Positions 9,796-17,917 of a stretch of DNA of 64,000 nt are shown here, one piece after another. Origin of the DNA: Rossellomorea sp. BNER (GTDB lineage Bacteria > Bacillota > Bacilli > Bacillales > Bacillaceae_B); assembly GCA_024213275.1 (NCBI GenBank), contig JANAVG010000005.1:1-64000 (forward strand). Direction: 5' to 3'. The translations under genes were made by a program, and so were the position numbers. The notes beneath the pieces were generated by a model, which saw nothing but the letters and a program-made list of their open reading frames with translations, had not been told where the DNA came from and did not search any database. Numbering within the stretch: position 1 is the stretch's first letter; every line of letters starts with the position of its first letter.

Positions 9796-11616
9796 TTACT
9801 TTGTATTTGATTGGTATTCTTGTACTTCTTTATTTGCAAGTGAGAGCACACTTTCTTTTAATTCCCTATAAGTATATGATGAATAGTTTTCAACTAAGTC
9901 TACCACTTTAATAAAGTCTTCACTAACTGCTTTCCCAATAAATATTTTAGGAAAAACCGGCTTTGGGTGTACTTCATTTTTGTTAAGTAACTCCTCAAAC
10001 ATCTTCTCACCAGGTCTAATTCCAGCAAACTTAATACCAATCTCTTCTTCAGTATAACCAGAGAGTCGAATCAGATTCTTCGCCAAATCCACGATCTTAA
10101 CCGGCTCACCCATATCTAACACAAATATTTCTCCACCACGAGCTAATGCCCCAGCTTGCATTACAAGCCTTGATGCTTCTGGAATCGTCATGAAGTAGCG
10201 GGTCATATCAGGATGAGTAACTGTGACAGGCCCACCTTTTTGAATTTGCTTTTTAAATAGTGGAATGACACTTCCTCTACTACCAAGCACATTCCCAAAG
10301 CGTACTGCAACAAATCTCGTTTGGCTTACTTGAGCTAAATTTTGAATAACCATTTCAGCAATACGTTTTGTCGATCCCATCACATTAGTAGGATTCACCG
10401 CTTTATCAGAAGATACCAAAACAAATGTATTAACCCCAAACGTATCCGCAGCCTCTGCCACATTCTTTGTTCCAATCACATTGTTCTTCACAGCTTCTTT
10501 AGGATTATATTCCATCAAAGGAACATGCTTATGAGCCGCTGCATGATAAATAACATCCGGTTGGTGTTCTTCCATAACATCAAAAATCCGACTTCGATCC
10601 TGAATATCTGCAATCACAGGAACAATCTTAAACTGATCTTTGTATTGAGTCCTTAGTTCCATATCAATAAGATAAATAGAGTTTTCACCATGACCTAGTA
10701 AAACTAGCTTTTTCGGTTTAAATTTACTTACTTGTCGACAGATTTCCGAACCAATCGAACCACCAGCACCAGTAACTAAGATTGTTTTTCCTGTAAGTTT
10801 TTTTGAAATGCTTTCGATATCTAGTTCTACAGGGTCACGGCCTAATAGATCTTCTACTTGTACTTCACGGAACTGGTTTACCGATACCTTTCCAGTTGCG
10901 ATGTCCTCAATCATTGGCATGATTTGTGTCTTGGCGTTTGTTTTACTGCATTCCTGATAGATGTTTTGAATCTCTCTTTTGCTTAAAGATGGAATGGCGA
11001 TGATGATGTTGTCAATATTTCGTTTTTCTACTATTTTTGAAATGTCTTCGTTCTTTCCTTCTACTGTGACTCCGTAGATTTGTAGCTTTTGTTTTTTCGG
11101 ATCATCGTCTACAAAAGCCACTGGATGAATGTCGGAGTCGTTGTTTTTTAGTAATTGGCGTACTAGCATGGTTCCTGCTGAGCCCGCTCCAATGATTAGA
11201 GCTCTCTTTTTCTGTTTCAGTGGTTTAATGTAACGATCTCGATACACTCTCCACGAAAAACGAGAACCTCCGATTAGTACCATATGTAATAGCCAAGTGA
11301 CCAATAACACTCTGGTATATACACTTCCAACAGTGATAAGTTGGACCACACATGTTGTAATGATCGAGAACGTAATGGCTTTAACAATCGCCACTAATTC
11401 CCCAACACTCGCATACTCCCAGGCCTTATTATAGAGTTTATAAAAAATAGCAAAAACATGATGACTGGCAAGTAAAGAAAGAGAACTAATCATAAGCGCC
11501 GGCAAGCTATACAAGCTCATGTAGGGTTCGAGAATAAAATAACCAACATAAATAGCAAATAAAACAATGATGGAGTCTAGTAGCATCATTAGCGAGACTC
11601 GTTTCGAATAACTCAA
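9796..11616 (-). CDS. epsC: membrane UDP-GlcNAc 4,6-dehydratase, EpsC/CapD/PglF type
   Basis: A full-length 606-aa enzyme. Four N-terminal membrane helices (about residues 10-115) precede a first Rossmann region (LIIGAGSAGTMLVRQLL) and a second SDR catalytic domain (LVTGAGGSIGSEICRQ, about residue 285). The catalytic segment reads SSDKAVNPTNVMGSTKR; as in PglF/EpsC, Met replaces the usual SDR Tyr and the Lys is kept. These enzymes make UDP-4-keto-6-deoxy-GlcNAc, the precursor processed by EpsN and EpsM. It is the first large gene downstream of the EAR leader, a small gene and a terminator hairpin, so its expression probably depends on antitermination. Confidence 0.93.
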   Translation of the reverse strand: MSYSKRVSLMMLLDSIIVLFAIYVGYFILEPYMSLYSLPALMISSLSLLASHHVFAIFYKLYNKAWEYASVGELVAIVKAITFSIITTCVVQLITVGSVYTRVLLVTWLLHMVLIGGSRFSWRVYRDRYIKPLKQKKRALIIGAGSAGTMLVRQLLKNNDSDIHPVAFVDDDPKKQKLQIYGVTVEGKNEDISKIVEKRNIDNIIIAIPSLSKREIQNIYQECSKTNAKTQIMPMIEDIATGKVSVNQFREVQVEDLLGRDPVELDIESISKKLTGKTILVTGAGGSIGSEICRQVSKFKPKKLVLLGHGENSIYLIDMELRTQYKDQFKIVPVIADIQDRSRIFDVMEEHQPDVIYHAAAHKHVPLMEYNPKEAVKNNVIGTKNVAEAADTFGVNTFVLVSSDKAVNPTNVMGSTKRIAEMVIQNLAQVSQTRFVAVRFGNVLGSRGSVIPLFKKQIQKGGPVTVTHPDMTRYFMTIPEASRLVMQAGALARGGEIFVLDMGEPVKIVDLAKNLIRLSGYTEEEIGIKFAGIRPGEKMFEELLNKNEVHPKPVFPKIFIGKAVSEDFIKVVDLVENYSSYTYRELKESVLSLANKEVQEYQSNTK

Positions 11617-11645
11617 ATAGATCCCTTCTTTTCTAAGTTTTTTCT

Positions 11646-11711
11646 AAAAATAAATATCTAATGAAACTACACTTCATGGACGATGTGTGTTTTCGTTAGA
11701 TATTTATTTTT
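11646..11711 (-). terminator. long AT-rich hairpin between EAR leader and epsC
   Basis: An imperfect stem of about 21 bp (AAAAATAAATATCTAA paired with TTAGATATTTATTTTT) encloses a loop of about 25 bases and is followed by a short T-run on the minus strand. It overlaps the stop codon of the 46-aa gene and lies 30 bases before epsC. A terminator here, downstream of an EAR element, is the arrangement expected for processive antitermination. Confidence 0.6.
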
Positions 11712-11844
11712 CCTCTTTTAATCTCTGATCAATGGCTAGATTGATCACCTTTTGAATTTCTTCTAGTTGTTTTGTTGAAGCATCCTGATAGATGAATCTA
11801 ACGGCTTTTTTAATACTTTTTGGAAGATCATTAAACTTGTTCAT
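11704..11844 (-). CDS. small basic helical protein, 46 aa, in eps leader
   Basis: This small gene begins at an ATG 8 bases after GAGG and encodes 46 residues. The protein is rich in Lys, Glu and Gln with no membrane segment, and looks entirely helical (KSIKKAVRFIYQD, TKQLEEIQKVINLAIDQRLK). I do not recognise it. It lies between the EAR RNA and the hairpin ahead of epsC, so it is probably co-transcribed with the eps genes. A second ATG four bases upstream encodes only MNEQV. Possible roles such as a small regulator or a DNA- or RNA-binding peptide are inference from position only. Confidence 0.6.
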   Translation of the reverse strand: MNKFNDLPKSIKKAVRFIYQDASTKQLEEIQKVINLAIDQRLKEEK

Positions 11845-11924
11845 TCATTGTGCCTCTTACTTTCTATTTGTAGATAAAGCGTTTTCATCCTAGTTCTTTT
11901 CTTTATTTGTTTAAAATAATAAAA

Positions 11925-12050
11925 CTGGGCATCTAACCCAACCTCACACCATACCAATGACAACAAGCGTCTAAGGTCAAGGATCTCCCTTGCCCACAGC
12001 ATGGCCGAGTGCCTCCGATGATAACGGATAGGAGACATCCCCGAATAGTC
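11925..12050 (-). ncRNA. EAR (epsC) processive antitermination RNA
   Basis: The minus strand here carries a compact structured RNA resembling the EAR/epsC motif known from Bacillus exopolysaccharide operons. Visible features: GGGGATGTCTCC near the 5' end facing GGAGGCACTCGGCC; a hairpin of AAGG...CCTT; a nested ACCT/AGGT helix; and an outer GGGCA/TGCCC helix closing the 3' half, followed by a U-rich tract. In B. subtilis EAR lies between epsB and epsC and lets polymerase read through later terminators. The location here, between the kinase/phosphatase genes and epsC, is equivalent. Confidence 0.82.
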
Positions 12051-12053
12051 GTT

Positions 12054-12300
12054 GTTCTTTTTTACCCGTTTTCAGGTAATCCTTACTAATTCATAGTCTA
12101 ATAGATAGCCTATTCAAAAATTCGCACCCCCCTTAGGATATTCAGAAATTGTGTTTCTTGATTTCAAGATAGTTTTGTTCTAACTACAAACCTGAGTTTC
12201 CAAAGGCACCTTATTTTTTCTTTTGTTCTTTTTAAAATGGAACGTTTAGACATACGACATCCGACTTTTAAGGCGAAAGATGTACACAGTCCTGTTCTTT
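12054..12300 (-). promoter_or_regulatory. candidate SinR boxes upstream of EAR
   Basis: GTTCTTT, matching the B. subtilis SinR consensus GTTCTYT, occurs on the plus strand at 12054-12060, 12225-12231 and 12294-12300, and a GTTCTG on the minus strand near 12354. The segment is the probable control region for the eps genes downstream. No clear sigma-A promoter could be picked. The boxes are short and could occur by chance in AT-rich DNA. Confidence 0.35.
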
Positions 12301-12439
12301 TCTTGCCGTATAGCAGCTGTATAGTACAATGATTTCGGTTTTACCTCTTTTAAACAGAACAGATAATCGCTGAAATAAGATTTCGTTTTACACTTGGATA
12401 TTCCATGGGAATTATTCAATATAGGTATATGACATGAAG

Positions 12440-12469
12440 AAAAACTAGCACTCGCTTCTGCTAGTTTTT
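12440..12469. terminator. bidirectional hairpin between phosphatase gene and EAR
   Basis: A perfect 11-bp stem (AAAAACTAGCA/TGCTAGTTTTT) with an 8-base loop gives a T-run on both strands. On the minus strand it would end the kinase/phosphatase transcript before the EAR element, implying a further promoter between it and EAR, or readthrough. Confidence 0.7.
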
Positions 12470-12783
12470 GTTTATAGGTAACGTCAATCGGGGGTGAGAT
12501 ACCCATGACTCAATCTCTACTCTTATGTATAATTTAACATTTTATCGTCTCATTTACTCACTCGTGTAATGTCATTGTAACCGGATTGAAAAACTGATTA
12601 TGACTTTGTACTCAAATATAACATATATTATAAATGTAGGATATGACAAATTTCGTCGAATCCTGTCGAACTCGGTAAAATTTCCGTATATTTACTGGAA
12701 AATCACAAAAAAATAACCCAACCATTACATTTGGATTAATTCTATGTCGAATTAGATCTCCTTATTGTAAGGTGGGTCATATT
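12470..12783. other. non-coding leader segment after the phosphatase gene
   Basis: This stretch has no credible gene. It contains AT-rich runs and a TATAAT-like sequence near 12627 on the minus strand, with a poor -35. An open frame at 12246-12506 lacks a ribosome binding site and has unlikely composition, and was not accepted. Confidence 0.4.
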
Positions 12784-13551
12784 TTAAAATATACCTAGTA
12801 TTCTTCTTGATTTAATTTTTGTTGGAATCTCTTTTATGACTGCATGTCCTTCTATTACATATTGGGCATTTTCTGTAAGGTCATACACTTTACTTGCTCC
12901 TATTTTTTTCTCAATGACGTCTAGGGCTTTTTCCATTTTGAAAGGGCGTGTTTTTGTATTGTGAGCATCGGAAGCGACAAAGTGTGCCAGGTTATGTTCA
13001 AGTAGAGATAACGATAGCTTTTGCACTTTCTTTCCGAAACCGCCCGCTACGCTTAATGCGGTTACTTGAGAACATGCACCTTTATTTATTAGTTCAAAGA
13101 GTCGATCGGGATGATCGGCAATTTCTCGATTTCTTTCTGGATGCGCAATGATTGGAATATATCCCTTCACTTGTAGGTTAAAGAAAAGTTCGTCTGTATA
13201 TCTTGGAACATGTGATGTAGGGAGTTCGATGAGTAAATATGGTCCATTTTGATTCAGCGGGAGGTACTGGCCGTTGTTGATTTCATTAATTAATTCTCCA
13301 AATAACCGAATTTCTTGTCCTGGTAAAATAGTTACTGGGATGTTTTCCTCTTTTAGTTTACCGTTCAACTGTTCAACTAATTGAATAACATCCTTTTTAT
13401 TATTCACGTATTTCCCATCTTGATGGTGAGGAGTTGCAACAATTTGGCGAATTCCTTCTTCCGCTGCGGCTTGAGCCATGATCAAACTGTGGGTTAGATC
13501 CGGAGCTCCATCATCAATCCCGGGTAGTATATGACAGTGTAAATCAATCAT
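12784..13551 (-). CDS. ywqE: PHP-family protein-tyrosine phosphatase (CpsB/YwqE)
   Basis: Manganese-dependent tyrosine phosphatase of about 255 aa that dephosphorylates the BY-kinase encoded just upstream, tuning polysaccharide chain synthesis. Metal-binding motifs of the PHP fold are all present: IDLHCHILPGIDDGA at the N-terminus, ATPHHQDG, GQEIRL, AHPERNREI and ASDAHNT. The start at 13551 (MIDLHC) is chosen because GAGGG lies 8 bases upstream and it gives the family N-terminus. It follows the kinase gene by about 80 bases on the same strand. Confidence 0.92.
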   Translation of the reverse strand: MIDLHCHILPGIDDGAPDLTHSLIMAQAAAEEGIRQIVATPHHQDGKYVNNKKDVIQLVEQLNGKLKEENIPVTILPGQEIRLFGELINEINNGQYLPLNQNGPYLLIELPTSHVPRYTDELFFNLQVKGYIPIIAHPERNREIADHPDRLFELINKGACSQVTALSVAGGFGKKVQKLSLSLLEHNLAHFVASDAHNTKTRPFKMEKALDVIEKKIGASKVYDLTENAQYVIEGHAVIKEIPTKIKSRRILGIF

Positions 13552-13632
13552 AAAAAAATCCCTCTTCCATTTTAGCAATCTAGTTTTATAGTACCATAGA
13601 TTACTTTTTATCGAAGAGGGATTTTAATCGAA

Positions 13633-14343
13633 TTAATTCCCGTAATAATAATAAAAATTTGTATCTTTGCTGTCCTTATTATTTAAGACCACGCCAAGAA
13701 GTTTTGCTTTTGCGCTAGTTAAAAGCTCTTTGGCTTTTTTCGCTCCTTCAATATCTGTATGCCCACTAGAGGTAACAAGTATTGTTCCGTGGCATTTATT
13801 GGAAAGGATTTGCGGATCCGTCACTGCCATTACTGGTGGAGTATCAAATAGGACCATGTCATATAGTTTATATATCTCTTCTAATGTATCATCCATACCT
13901 TTAGATCCTAAAAGCTCAGCTGGATTCGGCGGGATTGGGCCCGAAGTGAGACCATCCAAGTTTTCAATTCTCGTTTGCTGAACGGCGTCTAGTAATCTCA
14001 CTTGTTTTGTAAGTACACTGGTCAGTCCCGAATTGTTTAATAATTGTAATGTATAATGAAGCGTCGGCTTTCTTAAATCAGCATCTACTAATAGAACCTT
14101 TTTCCCTTGTTGTGCATATACGACAGCTAAATTGGCAACGGTTGTTGATTTTCCTTCCCCTGGTCCTGTAGACGTAACCATAATGGAACGATAAGGTTGA
14201 TCGATTGCCGAGTATTCAATATTTGTTCTAAGTGTTCGAAATTGTTCCGAAATCGGTGATTTTGGATTAGCGTTAGTGACTAGCTTACGGCCGTGGTTGT
14301 TCGTTTGAATTTCTTTTTTTCTTTTAAGAACCAAAGGACTCAC
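13633..14343 (-). CDS. ywqD: bacterial tyrosine kinase (CapB/EpsB/YwqD type)
   Basis: Cytoplasmic BY-kinase of 236 aa. Walker A is TSTGPGEGKSTTVAN, Walker A' is KVLLVDADLRKPT and Walker B is MVLFDTPPVMAVTD. The C-terminus ends NFYYYYGN, the autophosphorylated tyrosine cluster. It needs a membrane partner, the Wzz-like protein encoded upstream, whose frame overlaps this gene by 20 bases. The start is read as GTG at 14343; the ribosome binding site is not ideal, and coupling to the upstream gene is likely. The trio of adaptor, kinase and phosphatase matches ywqCDE and epsAB systems. Confidence 0.93.
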   Translation of the reverse strand: MSPLVLKRKKEIQTNNHGRKLVTNANPKSPISEQFRTLRTNIEYSAIDQPYRSIMVTSTGPGEGKSTTVANLAVVYAQQGKKVLLVDADLRKPTLHYTLQLLNNSGLTSVLTKQVRLLDAVQQTRIENLDGLTSGPIPPNPAELLGSKGMDDTLEEIYKLYDMVLFDTPPVMAVTDPQILSNKCHGTILVTSSGHTDIEGAKKAKELLTSAKAKLLGVVLNNKDSKDTNFYYYYGN

Positions 14344-15070
14344 CTCTCGTTGTTCTTCTCTCTGCTTTTCTTTTTGATTCTAGGACGGTATCCGTTTCTT
14401 TAATCGTGGTAACAGAGGCTAATACAGGAAGCTCTAGTATTTTTTCAATGTCTTGTTCGGTTTTAATGGTGTTGTCGAAGTATTCAAGTAAGAACGCTAG
14501 CCCTACACCTGTCATAAGTCCTACTACGAGAGCAATGGCAATGTTCAGGAGTGGTTTTGGCTTTATTGGACTAACATTTTCTCCTACTTCCGCTTTTGAT
14601 AACACACTTACATTATCGACATTCATAATCTTAACGATTTCTTCTTTGAAAACAGCTACTGTTTCATTTGCAATGTCTGCTGCCTTTTGTGGATCTTCAT
14701 CTTGAACAGAGACATTTACTACTTGTGAATCCTCTTCACTTTGTACGGTAATCTTTTCATTTAATTCATTACTTGTCATTTTTAAATCTAAGTTAGAAAC
14801 CACTTTGTCCAGGATAGCTGGGCTTTTCATTATGACATTATAAGTATTAATTAATTGCAGATTAGACTGAATTTCTTGAAGATTATAAGCCGGTTGTTCA
14901 CTTTTAGATTGATTAACAAGTAGTTGAGTTGAAGATTGATAGACAGGGGTTAATACAAAAAAACTGATTAATCCGCTTACCATCGTGGCCAAAGCAGTAA
15001 TAATGACAATTAAACTCAACCTCTTTTTAAGAGTATTAAGCAGTTCTCTTAAGCTAATTGTTTCTTCCAT
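14324..15070 (-). CDS. ywqC: Wzz-type chain-length regulator and kinase adaptor
   Basis: Polysaccharide co-polymerase of 248 aa with two membrane helices (about residues 18-38 and 175-197) flanking an extracytoplasmic helical domain. The Pro-rich segment before the second helix (VSPIKPKPLLN) is typical, and the cytoplasmic C-terminal tail activates the partner BY-kinase. It is the first gene of the locus, reading away from a 220-base divergent region shared with the SGNH hydrolase gene. An extended -10 sequence lies at 15133-15138. Confidence 0.92.
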   Translation of the reverse strand: MEETISLRELLNTLKKRLSLIVIITALATMVSGLISFFVLTPVYQSSTQLLVNQSKSEQPAYNLQEIQSNLQLINTYNVIMKSPAILDKVVSNLDLKMTSNELNEKITVQSEEDSQVVNVSVQDEDPQKAADIANETVAVFKEEIVKIMNVDNVSVLSKAEVGENVSPIKPKPLLNIAIALVVGLMTGVGLAFLLEYFDNTIKTEQDIEKILELPVLASVTTIKETDTVLESKRKAERRTTRGESFGS

Positions 15071-15132
15071 AATATCCTCCTAATTAATCCATAACTTAAG
15101 GTTTGTTTCCTTCACTCTGTAAATCTTGTAAC

Positions 15133-15141
15133 ATTATAGCA
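15133..15141 (-). promoter_or_regulatory. extended -10 promoter for the kinase operon
   Basis: On the minus strand TGCTATAAT, a consensus extended -10 element, lies about 65 bases before the first codon of the Wzz-like gene. No good -35 is visible at 17 bases, which extended -10 promoters do not require. I saw no SinR box in this divergent region. Confidence 0.55.
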
Positions 15142-15291
15142 TATATCACTGTATAATCATCCTGAATTTTTGTAAATTTATAGGGTAACCTGTTGAAAAT
15201 GCAAGAAAATATTACTAAATATTATTCTATTAGTCCTATAAATTGTGATATATTTTTACTACAAAGTCAAAAATAGGGGGTTATATATACC

Positions 15292-16098
15292 TTGTTGAAT
15301 CGAGTTCTTGCTGTATTATTAACCATTATTTGTATAGGTAGTATCGTATATGGGTACCTTCATTGGACTGATAAAATTGGTTCACCGACGAGATCCGTTT
15401 CAAAAGTTATAGAAGCCGATCCTTCCGATAATGAGAAGAAGATTGATTCCTCAACTCCTTCGCCTTTAACGTTAGAAGAGATTCAGGATAAGGTTTCTAA
15501 TTTACCATCATCTGTTCAGGGTACTTTTATTTCATCTTATAAGGAAAATCAACCCGTTTCGATATTGTTTGTCGGGTCTGCTTCGATGGGTACATCTGAG
15601 TCAGGATGGGGCGCTTTGTTAAGAGAGAAATTACAAGAAGTATATGGTCAAGAGTTTGTGAAGATCGAATTACTTCCATATATTGGGACATCTGAAGATT
15701 TTGTAAGTGAGCTGGATTCGATGGAAGTAGCTAGTAAGCCCTATGACATTGTATTGTTCGAACCATTTACTTTAACCGATAATGGTGTTTATCTAGTTGA
15801 GGAAAATCATGAAAATATCATGAGTGTTTTGGAAACCTTCGAGGAAGTGAATCCAGACGTAAAATTGATTCTGCAACCTCCACAACCGATTTTCGGTGCT
15901 GATATTTACCCAAGACAGGTGGAGGATTTGGCGAAGTTTGCTGAGGAAAATTCGATTCCTTATGTTGATCACTGGACAAGCTGGCCGGATGGTGAGGATG
16001 AAGCGTTGAAGGAATATTTGGATGAGGAAAGTAATCCGAATGAAGCTGGTGCTGAGGTATGGGCGGAGGCTTTGATTGGGTATTTTGTTGCAGAGTAA
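15292..16098 (+). CDS. SGNH/GDSL-type hydrolase-like protein, membrane-anchored
   Basis: The 268-aa protein starts at TTG (GGGGG about 12 bases upstream) and has one N-terminal membrane helix (about residues 4-22), then a linker and an alpha/beta domain. The domain fits SGNH hydrolases found next to exopolysaccharide loci: ILFVGSASMG takes the place of the GDS block, and YDIVLFEPFTLTDNG and LQPPQP follow. The usual GDSL serine region reads GSAS and the C-terminal Asp/His block is not obvious, so it may be a divergent or inactive member. An acyl-group edit of polysaccharide is inferred from its divergent position to the eps locus. Confidence 0.65.
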   Translation: MLNRVLAVLLTIICIGSIVYGYLHWTDKIGSPTRSVSKVIEADPSDNEKKIDSSTPSPLTLEEIQDKVSNLPSSVQGTFISSYKENQPVSILFVGSASMGTSESGWGALLREKLQEVYGQEFVKIELLPYIGTSEDFVSELDSMEVASKPYDIVLFEPFTLTDNGVYLVEENHENIMSVLETFEEVNPDVKLILQPPQPIFGADIYPRQVEDLAKFAEENSIPYVDHWTSWPDGEDEALKEYLDEESNPNEAGAEVWAEALIGYFVAE

Positions 16099-16131
16099 GT
16101 GAGTTGGTCAATAAACAATCGACATAGCTCT

Positions 16132-16164
16132 ACAAAAACCGAGTGGTGCACCACCCGGTTTTTC
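16132..16164 (+). terminator. terminator after the SGNH hydrolase gene
   Basis: A near-perfect palindromic stem (AAAACCGAGTGG/CCACCCGGTTTT) is followed by TTTCTTT on the plus strand, 35 bases beyond the stop codon. Confidence 0.8.
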
Positions 16165-16179
16165 TTTACATTTAAAAAG

Positions 16180-16268
16180 GGGCTGACCAAAAAGGGATTA
16201 GGTACCACCATGTTTGTCCATAGATAAAAGATGCTCCTTGGGTTTTCTTTTATCTATGGAAGTTTTTA
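16180..16268 (+). repeat. diverged GGGCTGTCC-type repeat with hairpin
   Basis: It begins GGGGCTGACC and holds a 14-bp perfect stem (CCATAGATAAAAGA/TCTTTTATCTATGG, 16218-16259) followed by TTTTTATT. The layout is like the four better copies at 44366, 54438, 59066 and 60976, but the outer arms are degraded. It can act as a second terminator. Confidence 0.5.
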
Positions 16269-16318
16269 TTAGGAATATCAGAATAATAATTTTGATACGT
16301 CCCCCTACCAACTAACAT

Positions 16319-16430
16319 GTGCATAAATTTTAAATCTTGTGCATTTCCTAGTCGTTTTGGTGCGTAAATTTAGATTCTGGTGCATTTCCTAATCATTCTC
16401 GTGCAAAAAATCAATAAAGTTGTGCATTAC
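16319..16430. repeat. array of GTGCATTT words spaced 20-21 bp
   Basis: GTGC occurs at 16319, 16339, 16360, 16380, 16401 and 16422, so the spacing is 20, 21, 20, 21 and 21 bases. Several copies extend to GTGCATTTCCTA or GTGCATAAAT. The region is intergenic and has no credible reading frame. Spacing of two DNA helical turns suggests protein binding on one face or a decayed tandem repeat; function unknown. Confidence 0.65.
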
Positions 16431-16513
16431 CACATTCAAGTTAAGGAAAATGACGATTCTCCTCATACATGGAGTGAGTTAGAATGATTTTCGAATGAAT
16501 TCTGAGGGAAATC

Positions 16514-16566
16514 AAAAAAATGAGCCGTCTGTTAGTAATAAAATTACCTTATTAGACAGCTCCTTC
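16514..16566 (-). terminator. terminator of yeeI
   Basis: On the minus strand GAGCTGTCTAATAA pairs imperfectly with TTATTACTAACAGACGGCTC and is followed by ATTTTTTTG. It starts 6 bases past the yeeI stop codon. Confidence 0.75.
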
Positions 16567-16571
16567 ATTTA

Positions 16572-17291
16572 TTATTCACCTAAATCCACATTATGGTACA
16601 CTTGCTGAACATCTTCTAGATCTTCAATAGCATCAATCATTTTTTCGAATTGTGCTTGTGCGTCTTCTGGAAGGGTTACGTCATTTTGCGCAAGCATGGT
16701 TAGTTCTGCGACAGTGAATTCTGTTACTCCAGCATTTTTGAATGCTTCTTGTACAGCATGGAATTGATCTGGCTCGGCATAGACGATGACCGTTTCATCT
16801 TCTTCTAAAATGTCACGTGCGTCTACATCGGCTTCCATTAAGATTTCAAGAACTTCATCAGCTGTTTTTCCTTCAAGTCCGATAACGGCTGTGGCATCAA
16901 ACATATAAGCTACAGATCCACTTACACCCATGTTCCCACCGTTTTTGCCAAATGCCGCACGTACTTCAGATGCCGTACGGTTTACGTTATTGGTCAGTGC
17001 ATCCACGATGACCATTGATCCATTTGGTCCGAAGCCTTCATAACGAAGTTCGTCATAGCTTTCTTCTGAACCGCCTTTTGCTTTTTCAATCGCACGGTCA
17101 ATGATCGTTTTCGGTACACTGTATGTCTTTGCACGCTCAAGTACGACTTTTAACGCTTGATTGGATTCCGGATCTGGCTCCCCTTGCTTGGCTGCTACAT
17201 AAATTTCACGTCCAAACTTTGCATAAATCCGACTCGTATTCGCATCCTTTGACGCTTTTTTCTCTTTAATATTGTTCCACTTACGGCCCAT
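16572..17291 (-). CDS. yeeI: YebC/PmpR family protein (YeeI)
   Basis: Full-length 239-aa YebC/TACO1-family protein. The N-terminus [18 protein letters not shown] and the signature [15 protein letters not shown] with [11 protein letters not shown] are diagnostic; the form without GHSKW is that of YeeI rather than YrbC. The family has been described as DNA-binding regulators and, more recently, as factors helping ribosomes translate difficult proline-containing stretches. It acts in the cytoplasm. It stands as a single gene with its own terminator, and nothing in the context indicates a special role here. Confidence 0.95.
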   Translation of the reverse strand: MGRKWNNIKEKKASKDANTSRIYAKFGREIYVAAKQGEPDPESNQALKVVLERAKTYSVPKTIIDRAIEKAKGGSEESYDELRYEGFGPNGSMVIVDALTNNVNRTASEVRAAFGKNGGNMGVSGSVAYMFDATAVIGLEGKTADEVLEILMEADVDARDILEEDETVIVYAEPDQFHAVQEAFKNAGVTEFTVAELTMLAQNDVTLPEDAQAQFEKMIDAIEDLEDVQQVYHNVDLGE

Positions 17292-17454
17292 ATTGGTTCA
17301 CTCTCTTTCCCTTTGAATCTAAAACAGAATAACTATATAAGTTCATCTTGCTGACAAGCAAAACGATTGAAGATGTTGACTTTTATTCCTTTTTTATTAT
17401 AGCAGAAAAAGGCATGTGGAACAGCTTTACGTTGGTGGACGAGCTTTCATTACT

Positions 17455-17570
17455 TCATAAAAGGTTGTTTTCGTAATCATTGTTATTATTTGAAATGGAT
17501 TGGTTGGTTGCAGCGAAAGGTTGCTCCAACCAACCACCCCTTTTCAAATTACGAAAACAGCCTCATAAAA
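17455..17570. mobile_element. MITE-like element, copy 1 (short)
   Basis: A 100-bp insert flanked by the 8-bp direct repeat TCATAAAA. Its ends are inverted repeats, GGTTGTTTTCGTAAT and ATTACGAAAACAGCC, matching the ends of the copies at 43.7, 47.7, 57.0 and 63.4 kb. The middle is a second inverted repeat (GGTTGGTTG...CAACCAACC). It has no coding capacity. The 307-base gap between yeeI and the next minus-strand gene holds this element and little else. Confidence 0.75.
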
Positions 17571-17600
17571 AAACACAGCGATTATTAAAATTGCTGTGTT
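17571..17600 (-). terminator. terminator of the 59-aa membrane protein gene
   Basis: On the minus strand AACACAGC pairs with GCTGTGTT across a 13-base loop and is followed by TTTTT. The stem begins at the stop codon of the upstream small gene. Confidence 0.8.
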
Positions 17601-17778
17601 AGTGACGATTCTGCTGTTGATTTTTTTTACCTAAAGAAGCTGCCGAGCAGAGTAAGAACACGGTACCTAAACTAACTCCTACTAACATCGAATAGTCAAA
17701 AACATTTTTCAATGCTAATCCTAAAAGAATGCTTGAGCTGAATAACATTAAAAACATGACTGTGTAATTTTTCAACAT
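17599..17778 (-). CDS. small membrane protein, 59 aa
   Basis: An ATG at 17778 with AAAGGGGG upstream opens a 59-codon gene ending at the terminator. The protein has two hydrophobic stretches (about residues 7-22 and 30-48) and a polar C-terminal tail (GKKNQQQNRH), suggesting a two-helix membrane hairpin. I do not recognise it. The good start signal and the terminator placed exactly at its stop codon are the main support. It reads away from a divergent small membrane protein gene at 17918. Confidence 0.6.
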   Translation of the reverse strand: MLKNYTVMFLMLFSSSILLGLALKNVFDYSMLVGVSLGTVFLLCSAASLGKKNQQQNRH

Positions 17779-17917
17779 CCATGCCCCCTTTCCAATATTA
17801 TACTATAGAAAAAAAGCTGAACGATTCTTGCACACATGATGATATTCAGCCAATACGAAACTTTTAAGCTACTAATTCGTATACTAATTGAATATTTATT
17901 CTACTGAGGTGATGTAA

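Noticed and set aside
11841..12038. 65-codon minus-strand frame
   Set aside because: It lies in the EAR RNA; the structured RNA explains the conservation-like pattern better than a protein.
12246..12506. 86-codon minus-strand frame in the eps leader
   Set aside because: No ribosome binding site, biased and unlike a folded protein, and it overlaps a strong terminator hairpin.
16319..16430. CRISPR array
   Set aside because: Only 4-12 base words repeat, with no 25-35 base direct repeats and no cas genes; the same holds for the TTTGTCCG arrays.
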